Both the position numbers and the translations under genes were made by a program. Source: an uncultured Bacteroidales bacterium (lineage in GTDB: Bacteria; Bacteroidota; Bacteroidia; Bacteroidales; JAUNSR01). Taken from it: a DNA stretch of 64,000 nt. The notes below the pieces were generated by a model. It made no database searches. It was not told the DNA's origin and was given only the letters and a program-made list of their open reading frames with translations. Location: the NCBI GenBank assembly GCA_947074145.1, contig CAMTOJ010000005.1, forward strand, positions 62,001-126,000, in the 5' to 3' direction. Below, one piece after another: positions 47,059-56,861 of the stretch; within the stretch, counting starts at the first letter, position 1; each line of letters opens with the position of its first letter.

Positions 47059-48120
47059 ATGAAATACATAAATATATTCCCTGCATTAGGCGTCTTGGCA
47101 CTTCTTTCTTTAAACAGTTGTAAAAACAATAACAATAATGCAAATGCCGATATCGCATCTCCTGTTTCTGTGCTTGAATTAAAACCTGGACCCATAAAAA
47201 AATATATCAATACCTCAGGTACTGCAGTTGCAAGCAAAGATGCAGAAGTGAAATCACTGATGTCAGGTAAATATTTTTTACAAAAAAATCCCACTACCGG
47301 TCAGGCATATAAACTTGGAGATAAAGTTTCAACAGGAGAGGTTATTGTAAAACTTGAAGACCAGGAATATTTGAATGATATTTCATTGGAAATAAAAAAT
47401 AAAAACCTTGAAATTGTAAAACAGGAGTTTCAAAAACAAAAGGCTCTTTATGAAAAAGGGGGAGCTACTTTGACGGAGGTAAAGAATTCGGAACTGAAGG
47501 TGGCAAGCTCTGAGCTTGAGGTTGAAAATGCTCGTTTCAAACTTGATTATATGAAGGTAACGGCTCCTTTTTCCGGTATAATTGTTGATCTTCCTCATTA
47601 TACTTCAAATGTCAAACTTGAGACAGGCAAATCTATAGTATCCATAATGGATTATTCTACTTTGTATATGGATATTAACTTACCGGAAAATGCAATAACA
47701 AGTGTTACTCCCGGCCAGAAAGTAGCCATAACACATTATACTTTAAAAAATGATACTCTTCAGGGGGTGATAAAAGAGTTGTCGCCTGCAATCAGTTCAG
47801 AAACAAGAACATTTAAAGGAAAACTTGAGATCGATAATAAGAAGATGAAATTAAGACCGGGAATGTTTGTTAAGGCAGATATTATCGTTGAAAGTAATGA
47901 TAGTGCGATTGTTGTGAATAAATCTATTCTTCAGAGTAGAGGACGTAATAAATTTCTATATACTCTTGATAAGAATGTTGCCAAATATACTGAGGTTCAA
48001 ACCGGAATCGAAGATAAATATTACATAGAGATTACAGATGGACTAAAAAAGGGTGATATCATTATCTCAAAAGGATATGAAACTTTGAGAAATAATAGTA
48101 AGGTGAAGGTCGAACGATAA
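47059..48120 (+). CDS. RND-type periplasmic adaptor (membrane-fusion lipoprotein)
   Basis: A 353-residue lipoprotein with lipobox LNSC followed by an Asn-rich stretch. Order: beta-barrel start (ISPVSVLELKPG), lipoyl half-motifs (GDKVSTGEVIVKLEDQEY and LDYMKVTAPFSGIIVDLPHY), a helical hairpin between (about 115-165), a beta-barrel (about 200-280) and a membrane-proximal domain. It would bridge the TolC channel and the RND permeases encoded on either side. It starts 44 bp after the channel gene and ends 58 bp before the RND gene. Confidence 0.94.
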   Translation: MKYINIFPALGVLALLSLNSCKNNNNNANADIASPVSVLELKPGPIKKYINTSGTAVASKDAEVKSLMSGKYFLQKNPTTGQAYKLGDKVSTGEVIVKLEDQEYLNDISLEIKNKNLEIVKQEFQKQKALYEKGGATLTEVKNSELKVASSELEVENARFKLDYMKVTAPFSGIIVDLPHYTSNVKLETGKSIVSIMDYSTLYMDINLPENAITSVTPGQKVAITHYTLKNDTLQGVIKELSPAISSETRTFKGKLEIDNKKMKLRPGMFVKADIIVESNDSAIVVNKSILQSRGRNKFLYTLDKNVAKYTEVQTGIEDKYYIEITDGLKKGDIIISKGYETLRNNSKVKVER

Positions 48121-48178
48121 TTTTCGAGATTTCATGATTTTCTATAATATTTACTCTAATAGGTAAAACCGGCTAATA

Positions 48179-51100
48179 ATGAGAAAACTAATAGAATTTG
48201 CAGTTAAAAACAAAGTGACAATTTTAATGCTTGTATGCGGGATATTGTTGCTTGGAAAGATATCATACGACGAACTGGGTATAGACCTACTTCCCAATAT
48301 GAACAACCCTCGTCTCTATGTTGAGATAAAAGTTGGGGAACGACCACCTGAAGAGATTGAGAAAAACTTTGTTTCCAATATGGAATCGATGATAATTCGA
48401 CAGAGTGATGTCACAGGTGTATCGTCAGTCATTAAAGCCGGATCTGCAAAGGTTACGGTTGATTATGTATGGAAAAAAGATATGGATGAAGCTTATCTGG
48501 ATCTACAGAAGGCTCTCGGTTCTTTTTCTACTAACACTAATATTGATGAATTCACGATTTCTCAAAATAATCCGAATTCAGATCCAGTTATGCTGATCGC
48601 ACTTTCTCATAATAATATCGACGATATGTCTCAATTGAGAAAGGTTTCAGAGTCATATATCAGAAATAATCTTGTCAGAATAGACGGAGTTGCAGATGTA
48701 TCACTTACTGGAGATGAACAGAAGAATCTTATCGTAACAACCGATTCTTACAAGCTAAAAGCATTTAATCTAACAGTTGCCGAAATTGTATCGAAAATAC
48801 AGGAGAAGAATACTTCTGTTTCCGGTGGTAGTATTGTTGATAACGGACGTCAATATATTATAAAAGGAGTTGGTAATATGTCGACAGAAAAAGATTTTGA
48901 AAATCTTATTGTAGGCTATAAAGCGATAGACTCGGTTGCTACTTCCACATCGACCTTAATTTCACAAATTAAAGCACCTATTTATCTGGGAGAAATTGCA
49001 GAGGTAGAATTTATTAATAATGATCCCTCATGTATTGTTAGAATTGACGGACAACGTTGTATCGGTCTTTCCGTGTTTAAAGAGGTACGTTTTAATACAG
49101 TAAAGGTTGTTGAGAATGTTGAAAAAGAACTAAATAGGTTATCAAAGGCTCTTCCGGGTTATGAATTCAACATAGTCAGCAATCAAGGAACGTTTATTAA
49201 TCAATCAATATCTGAAGTTAAATCTTCACTTATAATTGGTATTATACTTGCCGTATTTGTCCTTTTTACCTTCCTACGCAGAATAGGAACTACAATGATT
49301 GTAAGTATTGCTATTCCGATCTCTATTGTTGCGACATTTAATCTGATGTTTTTCGGAGGATTAACTCTAAATATCATGACATTGGGGGGGATGGCTTTAG
49401 GAGCCGGAATGCTTGTCGATAATGCTATTGTCGTTATAGAATCTATTTTCAGAAATCAACGACCCGGAGTCTCGGTCGAGGAAGCTGCTATTCAGGGAAC
49501 TTATGATGTGGCAACAGCAGTTACAGCCTCAACAATGACAACAATTGTTGTTTTCCTTCCAATCGTTTATATGCATGGAGCATCAGGAGAATTGTTTAAA
49601 GAGATGGCTTGGACTGTGACCTTCGCACTTATTTCTTCATTGTTTGTAGCTATTCTTGTAATACCTATGCTTTACTGTAAGCTTGCAGGGAAAATAAAAC
49701 CGCATATTTCAGGAAACGAAAAAATAGAAGGAAAATCAATTAGTTTCGATTGGTATGTAAATATTCTTCGCAATATTCTAAGACGTAAGAAAGCTGTGCT
49801 TTCAGGAGCAATATCTTTTCTTATCATTACTCTTTTTCTTTCATTTTTCCTTGAAAGTGAATTTATGCCGCGACCGGACGGCAACAGTTTTGAGATAAAT
49901 CTAAAACTTGAGGAGGGTACAACAATCACCTCCACAGGTATGACGGTTGGCAATATAGAAAATATATTATATGAAATTGTTGGTGATTCTTTATGTACAG
50001 TTTATACTCATATCGGTGATAATAATCTCGCTAACTCTATTTTTGACGGAGAGAATAGTGCAAAAATTAAAGTATTATTAAAAGATGGAGCTCCTTCGGC
50101 TGAATATATTATTAATCATATCAATACATACCTTACCGGAATACAAGGTATGGAGGTGGTATTCTCTCAAGAAGATAACTCTTTGACATCACTTTTCGGA
50201 AATGAAAGTTCACCTATTGTTGTGGAAATAAAAGGTGAGGATATGGATGTATTGACATCTCTTACTGAAGATGTAAAGTCAAGAATAGAACGTATTCCTT
50301 CACTTATGAATATCATGAGTTCTATTGAGGATGGTGCTCCCGAAGTAAATATAAATATTGATCGTGTTTTTTGTGGTATTAACAATATCACTATCAGTAA
50401 TATCGTCAGTCAGATATCGCAGAGTCTCGATGGCGCAACAGCAGGACAAATGGAATATGAAGGTGAAATGAGAGATATTCTAATCAAAACACCGAAGGTC
50501 AATTTGTCTGAATTGGAAAATGCTCAAATTGTTTCATCAAATAAGACATATCGTTTGTCCGATCTTGCAACATTCGATATTTCAAGAGCTCCGCGTGAAA
50601 TAATAAGAAAAAATCAGATTCGAGTAGGAAAGATTACTTCCGATTTTACAAAGGGAAGTTCTCTTGAAGCAGAAGCAAAGAGTGTAGCCGAGGTAATGGC
50701 AGAGGTGCAATTCCCTTCAGGATACTCTTATTCCATATCAGGAGAAGAGGAGATGAGAAAAGAATCGATGGGAGGCCTTATGTTTGCACTTGTCTTATCT
50801 GTAATACTTGTTTATATGGTATTGGCATCGCAGTTTGAATCATTACTCCATCCTTTTACAATATTATTGACAATACCTTTAGCTGTATCAGGTGCTATCC
50901 TTATGTTTATTGCAACAGCAACGACTGTCAATATAATGGGTGTTATTGGTATTGTGATGCTTGTTGGTATTGCGGTTAATAACTCCATTATTCTTGTTGA
51001 CCGAATAAATCAATTAAAAGAGAATATGACTCTTGAGGATGCTATCGTAGAGGCTGGTCGTCAACGTATAAGACCAATATTAATGACTACTCTTACCACT

Positions 51101-51289
51101 ATTCTTGCTCTTCTGCCGATGGCTATCGGTTTTGGGGAGGGAGCGGAATTAAGAGCTCCTATGGCTATAGCGGTAATAGGTGGATTGTTGACATCAACTT
51201 TTATGAGTCTTGTTGTAATCCCTTCATTATATTATGTTTTTGAATCTTTGAAGGTTAAATTCAGTACAAAAAAACTTTCGCAGTCTTGA
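48179..51289 (+). CDS. RND efflux permease (AcrB/HAE1-type)
   Basis: A 1036-residue inner-membrane proton antiporter of standard length, with 12 predicted helices and two large periplasmic loops. In TM4, AGMLVDNAIVVIESI has D414 followed by N; in TM10, GIAVNNSIILVD has N934/N935 in place of the AcrB-type Lys. This D-N / N-N pattern is seen in many non-AcrB HAE1 and MdtBC-like pumps. The start MRKLIEFAVKNKVTI and the end SLYYVFESLKVKF are typical. It lies 67 bp upstream of a second, fused RND gene. Confidence 0.95.
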   Translation: MRKLIEFAVKNKVTILMLVCGILLLGKISYDELGIDLLPNMNNPRLYVEIKVGERPPEEIEKNFVSNMESMIIRQSDVTGVSSVIKAGSAKVTVDYVWKKDMDEAYLDLQKALGSFSTNTNIDEFTISQNNPNSDPVMLIALSHNNIDDMSQLRKVSESYIRNNLVRIDGVADVSLTGDEQKNLIVTTDSYKLKAFNLTVAEIVSKIQEKNTSVSGGSIVDNGRQYIIKGVGNMSTEKDFENLIVGYKAIDSVATSTSTLISQIKAPIYLGEIAEVEFINNDPSCIVRIDGQRCIGLSVFKEVRFNTVKVVENVEKELNRLSKALPGYEFNIVSNQGTFINQSISEVKSSLIIGIILAVFVLFTFLRRIGTTMIVSIAIPISIVATFNLMFFGGLTLNIMTLGGMALGAGMLVDNAIVVIESIFRNQRPGVSVEEAAIQGTYDVATAVTASTMTTIVVFLPIVYMHGASGELFKEMAWTVTFALISSLFVAILVIPMLYCKLAGKIKPHISGNEKIEGKSISFDWYVNILRNILRRKKAVLSGAISFLIITLFLSFFLESEFMPRPDGNSFEINLKLEEGTTITSTGMTVGNIENILYEIVGDSLCTVYTHIGDNNLANSIFDGENSAKIKVLLKDGAPSAEYIINHINTYLTGIQGMEVVFSQEDNSLTSLFGNESSPIVVEIKGEDMDVLTSLTEDVKSRIERIPSLMNIMSSIEDGAPEVNINIDRVFCGINNITISNIVSQISQSLDGATAGQMEYEGEMRDILIKTPKVNLSELENAQIVSSNKTYRLSDLATFDISRAPREIIRKNQIRVGKITSDFTKGSSLEAEAKSVAEVMAEVQFPSGYSYSISGEEEMRKESMGGLMFALVLSVILVYMVLASQFESLLHPFTILLTIPLAVSGAILMFIATATTVNIMGVIGIVMLVGIAVNNSIILVDRINQLKENMTLEDAIVEAGRQRIRPILMTTLTTILALLPMAIGFGEGAELRAPMAIAVIGGLLTSTFMSLVVIPSLYYVFESLKVKFSTKKLSQS

Positions 51290-51356
51290 TCTGAAATATG
51301 TTTCAATATTCGTCCTCTCTTTATGGCGATGATGAAATATTAATAATTTGTTATCT

Positions 51357-54300
51357 ATGAAGTTTCTTATAAATCGACGTATTACAATCTCTATGATATT
51401 CCTGGCAATTACATTGCTGGGGTTAATATCTTATCGACAACTTTCGATGGAATTGCTCCCTAACGCCGAATACCCGACAATCTCGATAAACGTTAATTCA
51501 AGAACAGATCTTAACCCTTCCTATATTGAATCGGAAGTGGTGATGGGGCTGGAAGGTGCCATAAAAACAATCGAAGGTATAGAGTCTCTTAATACAAGTA
51601 TACGTTCTAATGCAGCTTCTATAAATGTAAACTTCAAACCAAGTGTAAATTTGAAGTATGCAACGATTAAGGTTCAGGAGAAGATAAAAGAGATTAGCAA
51701 AACATTGCCTGACGGATTTACCATCAATGTTAATAAAGGGGGAAATGCCGGTGTTCAGAATAGTTTTATGACCCTTCAGGTAAGGGGAACCGGAGGTGTT
51801 GACCGTGTTAGATCTTTAACAGATGAGAAAATCACCGAACATCTTGAGAATATTGATGGGGTAGCAGCTGTCAATGTATTTGGAGGACGAGAGAAAAGTA
51901 TAGAAATATTGCTTGATAAACAAGCTGCTCTGGCTCATAATATCACCTCTTCTACAATTAGTCAGCTCATAAATCAAAATACTCAGGAAAGAACATTCTT
52001 GGGAGAGGTAAACTCTTTCAATCGTAAATATTATGTCCATTCAGAGGCTGCTTATTCAAGCCCGATAGATCTCGAAAATCTGGTTATAGGGGCAGGACCA
52101 ACATATCTTAAAGATGTTGCTGAGATATTTTATGATCTAAAAGAGGAAACTTCGTACAATCGTGTAAACGGTATGGAAGCGATATCGGTATCTCTTAATA
52201 ATGAAGCTCAGGTAAATATTATTGATGTAGCCGAAAGAACAAGAAAGGTGATTGAAAAACTCAATGAAGAGCTTGCTCCGTATGAAATTGAGATAGCAGT
52301 TGCTTCGGATAATGCAAAAGTGATGGCAGACAACCTTAATCAAATAGGTTGGCAGGCTTTAATCGGGGGTATTCTTGCTGTTATAATATTGTGGGTTTTC
52401 CTTCGGAATATTCGTCTTGTATTGATCATTGCACTATCAATACCAATATCGGTAGTTACAGCATTTAATCTTTTCTATGCATCAGGAATCACAATAAACA
52501 GTCTTACTCTTGTAGGAATGGCACTTGCCATAGGGATGCTACTTGACAATAGTGTTGTAGTGCTTGAGAATATTTATCGTATGATTGCTACCGGAGTAAA
52601 ACCGGAAACAGCAGTTCCAAAAGCTACAGGTGAAGTGTGGCGATCCATACTTGCAGCTACATTAACTACAATCACAGTATTTCTACCTTTTATATTTTCT
52701 GATAACTTTCTTATCAAGTTAGTTGGTTATCAAATCGGAGTGTCAATAATATCTACATTAGGAATATCTCTTCTTGTTGCCTTTTTCTTTATTCCAATGG
52801 CGGCATATATGATTATCAAAGCACAGAAGAAAGAGGAAGGTTTCTATAAAAAGATATCTATTCGTCAACGCCCCGTTCAAATATATATGGTGCTTCTTAA
52901 GATGACAATGAGAAATACTTTTACTGTATTTGTGTGTGCGGTGGTTGTTCTTTTTGCGGTTATAATACTTGCAATGGGTAATCAAGAGAAGGGTCAGAAA
53001 AGCGCTAAATCTGATCGATTCACTATCAACATGAATATGCATAATGGATCGACTCTTGAAAAAGCAGACGGATATGTAAGAATTCTTGAGGACAGACTTA
53101 AAGATATCCCCGAATTAAAAGAGCTCATTTGTTATGTAACGGCTGAGAATGCTAATCTGACTTTTGTTCTAAAAGATGATTATGAGAAGATCGGAAAACG
53201 AGATATGGCCACCATTCGCGATGAGGTAAACAGACTCTCATGGATAAATAACGGACAATATTGGTATTATATTTCAGATGCAATCGGAGGAGGAAACGGA
53301 CAGAATGATGTAGTCAGTGGTCTTTCTCGGATGCTTAATATGCTCGGTATTGGTTATCGTGGAGAGTCAATCATTATTACAGGAAAAGACCAGGATTTAA
53401 TGCGCCTTGTAGGAGAAGAGCTTAATTATCAGATAAATCAACAAGACAATATAGCTTATTGTCAATTAGGTGGAACAGGGCGAAGACCGGAACTGCATCT
53501 TTATTTCAATCAAATACTTATGAATAGTTATGATATAAGTAAGAATAGCATTTCACAGAGTCTTTCTGCTTTTAATTCAGGAACATCATCCGGTTCGAAA
53601 CTTAAGATTGATGATAAAGAGTATGATATCGTAATAAAAGAAAAAATTGAATCGATAGATAGTATCTCTGAACAAGAACTTCGGACCAAAGACATGGCTG
53701 ATTTGAAGAACCTGACTATTAAGAACAATAAAGGTGGCATTCATACCATTTCAGAGATAGCAACGACAAAACTTACATCAGGTCCCTCTTGGATCAACAG
53801 AGTAAACGGAGAAAAACGACAATATATGTGGTTCGGATTTAATTTCGGACAAAAAGATGTTCCACAAGATCTTATCAATGCGAGTCGTGAAGAGATTCAG
53901 GATCTTATAGATTCATATCCTTTACCTCCCGGTATTGCCGTTGAACTTGTTGAACAAGAGGATAGCTTTGCAGATTTTCGTTTCCTTATGCTTGCTGCAG
54001 CAGCATTAATATTTATGATTCTTGCTTCTGTTTTCGAATCTCTATCAACTCCATTTGTATTACTTTTTACTATCCCTTTAGCAGCAATAGGATCATTGTT
54101 CGCTCTTTATGTAGCCGATTATTCATTGTCTAATATAAATACACTTATCGGGTTGTTGATACTTCTTGGGGTGGTGGTCAATAATGGAATTATTCTTATT
54201 GACTATACCAATATATTGCGAAAACGAGGATTTGGAAGAGTAAGAGCACTAATAAGCGCCGGTCTTTCACGTGTGCGTCCTATACTTATAACATCGCTGA

Positions 54301-55946
54301 CAACAATTATAGCACTTTTGCCTATGGCTTTCGGAGAGTCGGAGTATTCAGGACTTATTGGAGCGCCATTCGCAATATGTGTAATAGGTGGGTTGGCTTG
54401 TTCCTCTTTATTGACATTGATAATAATCCCTTCTGTATATCTTGGACTTGAGAATACCATTGATTGGTATAAAGCCTTACCTAAGAAGATAATGATTATT
54501 CATCTTTTAGTATTAATAAGTGCCATATATCTGATAGACACTCTTGTTGAGGGATTATTATATCAGATAATATATTTCGTAATAATATTTATTGCAATAC
54601 CGGGATTCATATATCTTTCTCGTACAACTTTACGCTCAGCGGATAAACAAATCATTCCTGCAAATAAGCCAATCAAGATTACAATAGAAAATCTTGTAAA
54701 AATATATGATAGACCATCACTTATAGAACGTGAATGGGAGGGTGGAATAAAATTGCGTCGCAAGTTAGTTCCCGATTCAATATGGCATAATAAATATGTT
54801 GAAATGATACCTTATGTGGCTGTCCCTCTAATCTTGATCTGGAAGGATGACTGGACAGGTGGTTCATGGTTTTTGTACTTCCTATTATCAGCTCTTGTTT
54901 TTGCAATAAGGAGAATTTCGGCTTATGTATATGATAATAATATAGAAGTTAGAAATATAGAGGGTAAATGGAGTAGGTTTAAACGAAGTATATTCGGATT
55001 TGCTATATCCGTTCCTTTTATTGGAAAACGTCACCGTCCTTATAAAGCATTGAAAGGAGTATCGTTTGAGATCACAAACGGTATGTTTGGTCTACTTGGT
55101 CCTAACGGAGCAGGTAAATCGACATTTATACGTATTATATCAGGAATTCTCGAACAAAGTTACGGTACAATATGGATTAATGATCTCAATACTAAAGATC
55201 ATAGAGAAGCGATACAAGGACTTATTGGTTATCTGCCTCAGGAGTTCGGAACGTATGAAACAATGAGTGCTTACGATTTTCTTGATTATCAGGCAATACT
55301 TAAAGGGATAACAGATTCGGATGTAAGAAAAGAACGACTTGAATATGTTTTGACGGCTGTACACATGTGGGAAAGAAAAGATGATAAGATTAACTCCTTC
55401 TCCGGAGGTATGAAACAACGTATCGGTATCGCTCTCATCCTTCTTCATTTGCCACGAATACTTGTTGTAGATGAACCTACAGCAGGACTTGACCCAAGAG
55501 AGCGTATACGCTTCCGTAATCTACTTGTTGAACTTAGTAAAGAAAGAATTGTAATATTCTCTACCCATATCATTGAGGATATTTCAAGTTCATGTAATCA
55601 GGTCGTAGTGATCAATAAAGGAGAATTGCGTTATTACGGTACTCCAAATGAGATGCTTGGTTTTGCCGATTCGCTTGTCTGGAGCTTTAGCGTAACCCCT
55701 CAGGAATTTGAAGAAAAACTCGAGATGCAATATGTTGTTCTTCATCTTCAGGATGGTAAAAATATTCAGGTAAGATATATCTCGGAAACATGTCCGTGGC
55801 CGGGAGCTGTGAGAGTAGAAGAAACTCTTGAAGATGCTTATTTGTGTCTTTTGAAAAATATGAAGAAGAAAGATTATGAAGAGAGCGTTAATATCATTTC
55901 GACTCTTAACATGAACACTATTACTGTAAAAAAGGATAAATTATAA
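51357..55946 (+). CDS. RND efflux permease fused to an ABC ATPase domain
   Basis: A 1529-residue protein from the ATG at 51357 (MKFLINRRITISM); an in-frame TTG 9 bp upstream is less likely. Residues 1 to about 1035 are a full RND pump (TM4 MLLDNSVVVLEN with D397; TM10 VVVNNGIILID with N942/N943). Two extra hydrophobic helices follow (about 1045-1090). An ABC ATPase begins with strand KITIENLVKIYD (1107-1118), is interrupted by a ~110-residue insert holding two more hydrophobic segments (about 1150-1163 and 1170-1186), and resumes at YKALKGV (1229). It carries Walker A K1254, signature S1349, Walker B D1372/E1373 and H1404. All ATPase motifs look intact and the frame is continuous. Confidence 0.95.
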   Translation: MKFLINRRITISMIFLAITLLGLISYRQLSMELLPNAEYPTISINVNSRTDLNPSYIESEVVMGLEGAIKTIEGIESLNTSIRSNAASINVNFKPSVNLKYATIKVQEKIKEISKTLPDGFTINVNKGGNAGVQNSFMTLQVRGTGGVDRVRSLTDEKITEHLENIDGVAAVNVFGGREKSIEILLDKQAALAHNITSSTISQLINQNTQERTFLGEVNSFNRKYYVHSEAAYSSPIDLENLVIGAGPTYLKDVAEIFYDLKEETSYNRVNGMEAISVSLNNEAQVNIIDVAERTRKVIEKLNEELAPYEIEIAVASDNAKVMADNLNQIGWQALIGGILAVIILWVFLRNIRLVLIIALSIPISVVTAFNLFYASGITINSLTLVGMALAIGMLLDNSVVVLENIYRMIATGVKPETAVPKATGEVWRSILAATLTTITVFLPFIFSDNFLIKLVGYQIGVSIISTLGISLLVAFFFIPMAAYMIIKAQKKEEGFYKKISIRQRPVQIYMVLLKMTMRNTFTVFVCAVVVLFAVIILAMGNQEKGQKSAKSDRFTINMNMHNGSTLEKADGYVRILEDRLKDIPELKELICYVTAENANLTFVLKDDYEKIGKRDMATIRDEVNRLSWINNGQYWYYISDAIGGGNGQNDVVSGLSRMLNMLGIGYRGESIIITGKDQDLMRLVGEELNYQINQQDNIAYCQLGGTGRRPELHLYFNQILMNSYDISKNSISQSLSAFNSGTSSGSKLKIDDKEYDIVIKEKIESIDSISEQELRTKDMADLKNLTIKNNKGGIHTISEIATTKLTSGPSWINRVNGEKRQYMWFGFNFGQKDVPQDLINASREEIQDLIDSYPLPPGIAVELVEQEDSFADFRFLMLAAAALIFMILASVFESLSTPFVLLFTIPLAAIGSLFALYVADYSLSNINTLIGLLILLGVVVNNGIILIDYTNILRKRGFGRVRALISAGLSRVRPILITSLTTIIALLPMAFGESEYSGLIGAPFAICVIGGLACSSLLTLIIIPSVYLGLENTIDWYKALPKKIMIIHLLVLISAIYLIDTLVEGLLYQIIYFVIIFIAIPGFIYLSRTTLRSADKQIIPANKPIKITIENLVKIYDRPSLIEREWEGGIKLRRKLVPDSIWHNKYVEMIPYVAVPLILIWKDDWTGGSWFLYFLLSALVFAIRRISAYVYDNNIEVRNIEGKWSRFKRSIFGFAISVPFIGKRHRPYKALKGVSFEITNGMFGLLGPNGAGKSTFIRIISGILEQSYGTIWINDLNTKDHREAIQGLIGYLPQEFGTYETMSAYDFLDYQAILKGITDSDVRKERLEYVLTAVHMWERKDDKINSFSGGMKQRIGIALILLHLPRILVVDEPTAGLDPRERIRFRNLLVELSKERIVIFSTHIIEDISSSCNQVVVINKGELRYYGTPNEMLGFADSLVWSFSVTPQEFEEKLEMQYVVLHLQDGKNIQVRYISETCPWPGAVRVEETLEDAYLCLLKNMKKKDYEESVNIISTLNMNTITVKKDKL

Positions 55947-55947
55947 T

Positions 55948-56667
55948 ATGGAACTATCACATTTAATACCAACGATAAGAGATATTGTCAAATACAATCT
56001 TAAGATTGTATTCTCCGGAAAATTTATTTGGTTCCTGATGGCTTCTTCATTGTTGTACATTTTCTTTATTAGTTGGGGTGTATATTCAGGAGAACCCGTG
56101 ACCGAGCAGCTTATCTATTCCTCTATGCTCTATCCTGCAATTCTTATCATTTTTTATCCTTGTACCTTCGGTATTCAGAATGATTATGATAATCGTATTT
56201 TGGAGATACTTTTCGGAATTCCCAATTATCGTTATAAGATATGGCTCTTGCGAATAATTATGATATATGTCGCTACCTATTTTATGATGGTAATTCTTGC
56301 TACGCTTTCATACATACTTGTATATGCCAATAATCCTTTTGAAATGGCGGCGAGAATTATGATACCGGTGATATTCTTTGGAAACCTGGCATTCTTTATT
56401 TCAACCCTAACCCGCAGTGGTAGTGGTACGGCTATTATAATGATTATTTTCGGTATCGTCATTTATTTTATGTTAAGCATATTTGATTTGTCTAACAAAA
56501 GTGCGTGGGATATATTTCTTAACCCCTATAAGATGCCTGAAAACTTCAATCCGGTAATGTGGAGTATTATGGTTGTTAAGAATATGGTTTATATGTCTTT
56601 TGCGATAATCGTAACAATGATGCTCGGACTTCTTAACCTACAGAAAAGAGAATCATTCATGAAATAA
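55948..56667 (+). CDS. ABC-2-type permease (export operon, last gene)
   Basis: A 239-residue inner-membrane protein with six predicted hydrophobic helices. The cytosolic N-terminal helix (LIPTIRDIVKYNLKIVFSGKF), FGIQNDYDNRILEILFGIPNYRYKIWLLR and a final VTMMLGLLNLQKRE are typical of ABC-2 export permeases. The ATG follows the RND-ABC fusion stop by 1 bp, so translation is almost certainly coupled and the permease is the probable partner of the fused ATPase. It is followed by a strong terminator. Confidence 0.9.
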   Translation: MELSHLIPTIRDIVKYNLKIVFSGKFIWFLMASSLLYIFFISWGVYSGEPVTEQLIYSSMLYPAILIIFYPCTFGIQNDYDNRILEILFGIPNYRYKIWLLRIIMIYVATYFMMVILATLSYILVYANNPFEMAARIMIPVIFFGNLAFFISTLTRSGSGTAIIMIIFGIVIYFMLSIFDLSNKSAWDIFLNPYKMPENFNPVMWSIMVVKNMVYMSFAIIVTMMLGLLNLQKRESFMK

Positions 56668-56678
56668 ACTTCATCAAT

Positions 56679-56725
56679 AAAAATGCTTTAAAGGATAATA
56701 TTCCATTTAAAGCATTTTTTATTTT
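56679..56725 (+). terminator. Intrinsic terminator of the export operon
   Basis: AAAAATGCTTTAAA (56679-56692) pairs with TTTAAAGCATTTTT (56706-56719), with a 13-nt loop and further T-rich sequence after. Confidence 0.92.
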
Positions 56726-56861
56726 TATAAAGCTGTCTTCTTTATTATAAACGATAATTAATAAAGAGCTTTAATATTCAATAATTAGCGATATGCTTCG
56801 TTATATAATTGATAAACTCAATTAAATTGAAATATCTTTGATTAATTAAAGTGCGTTCATA

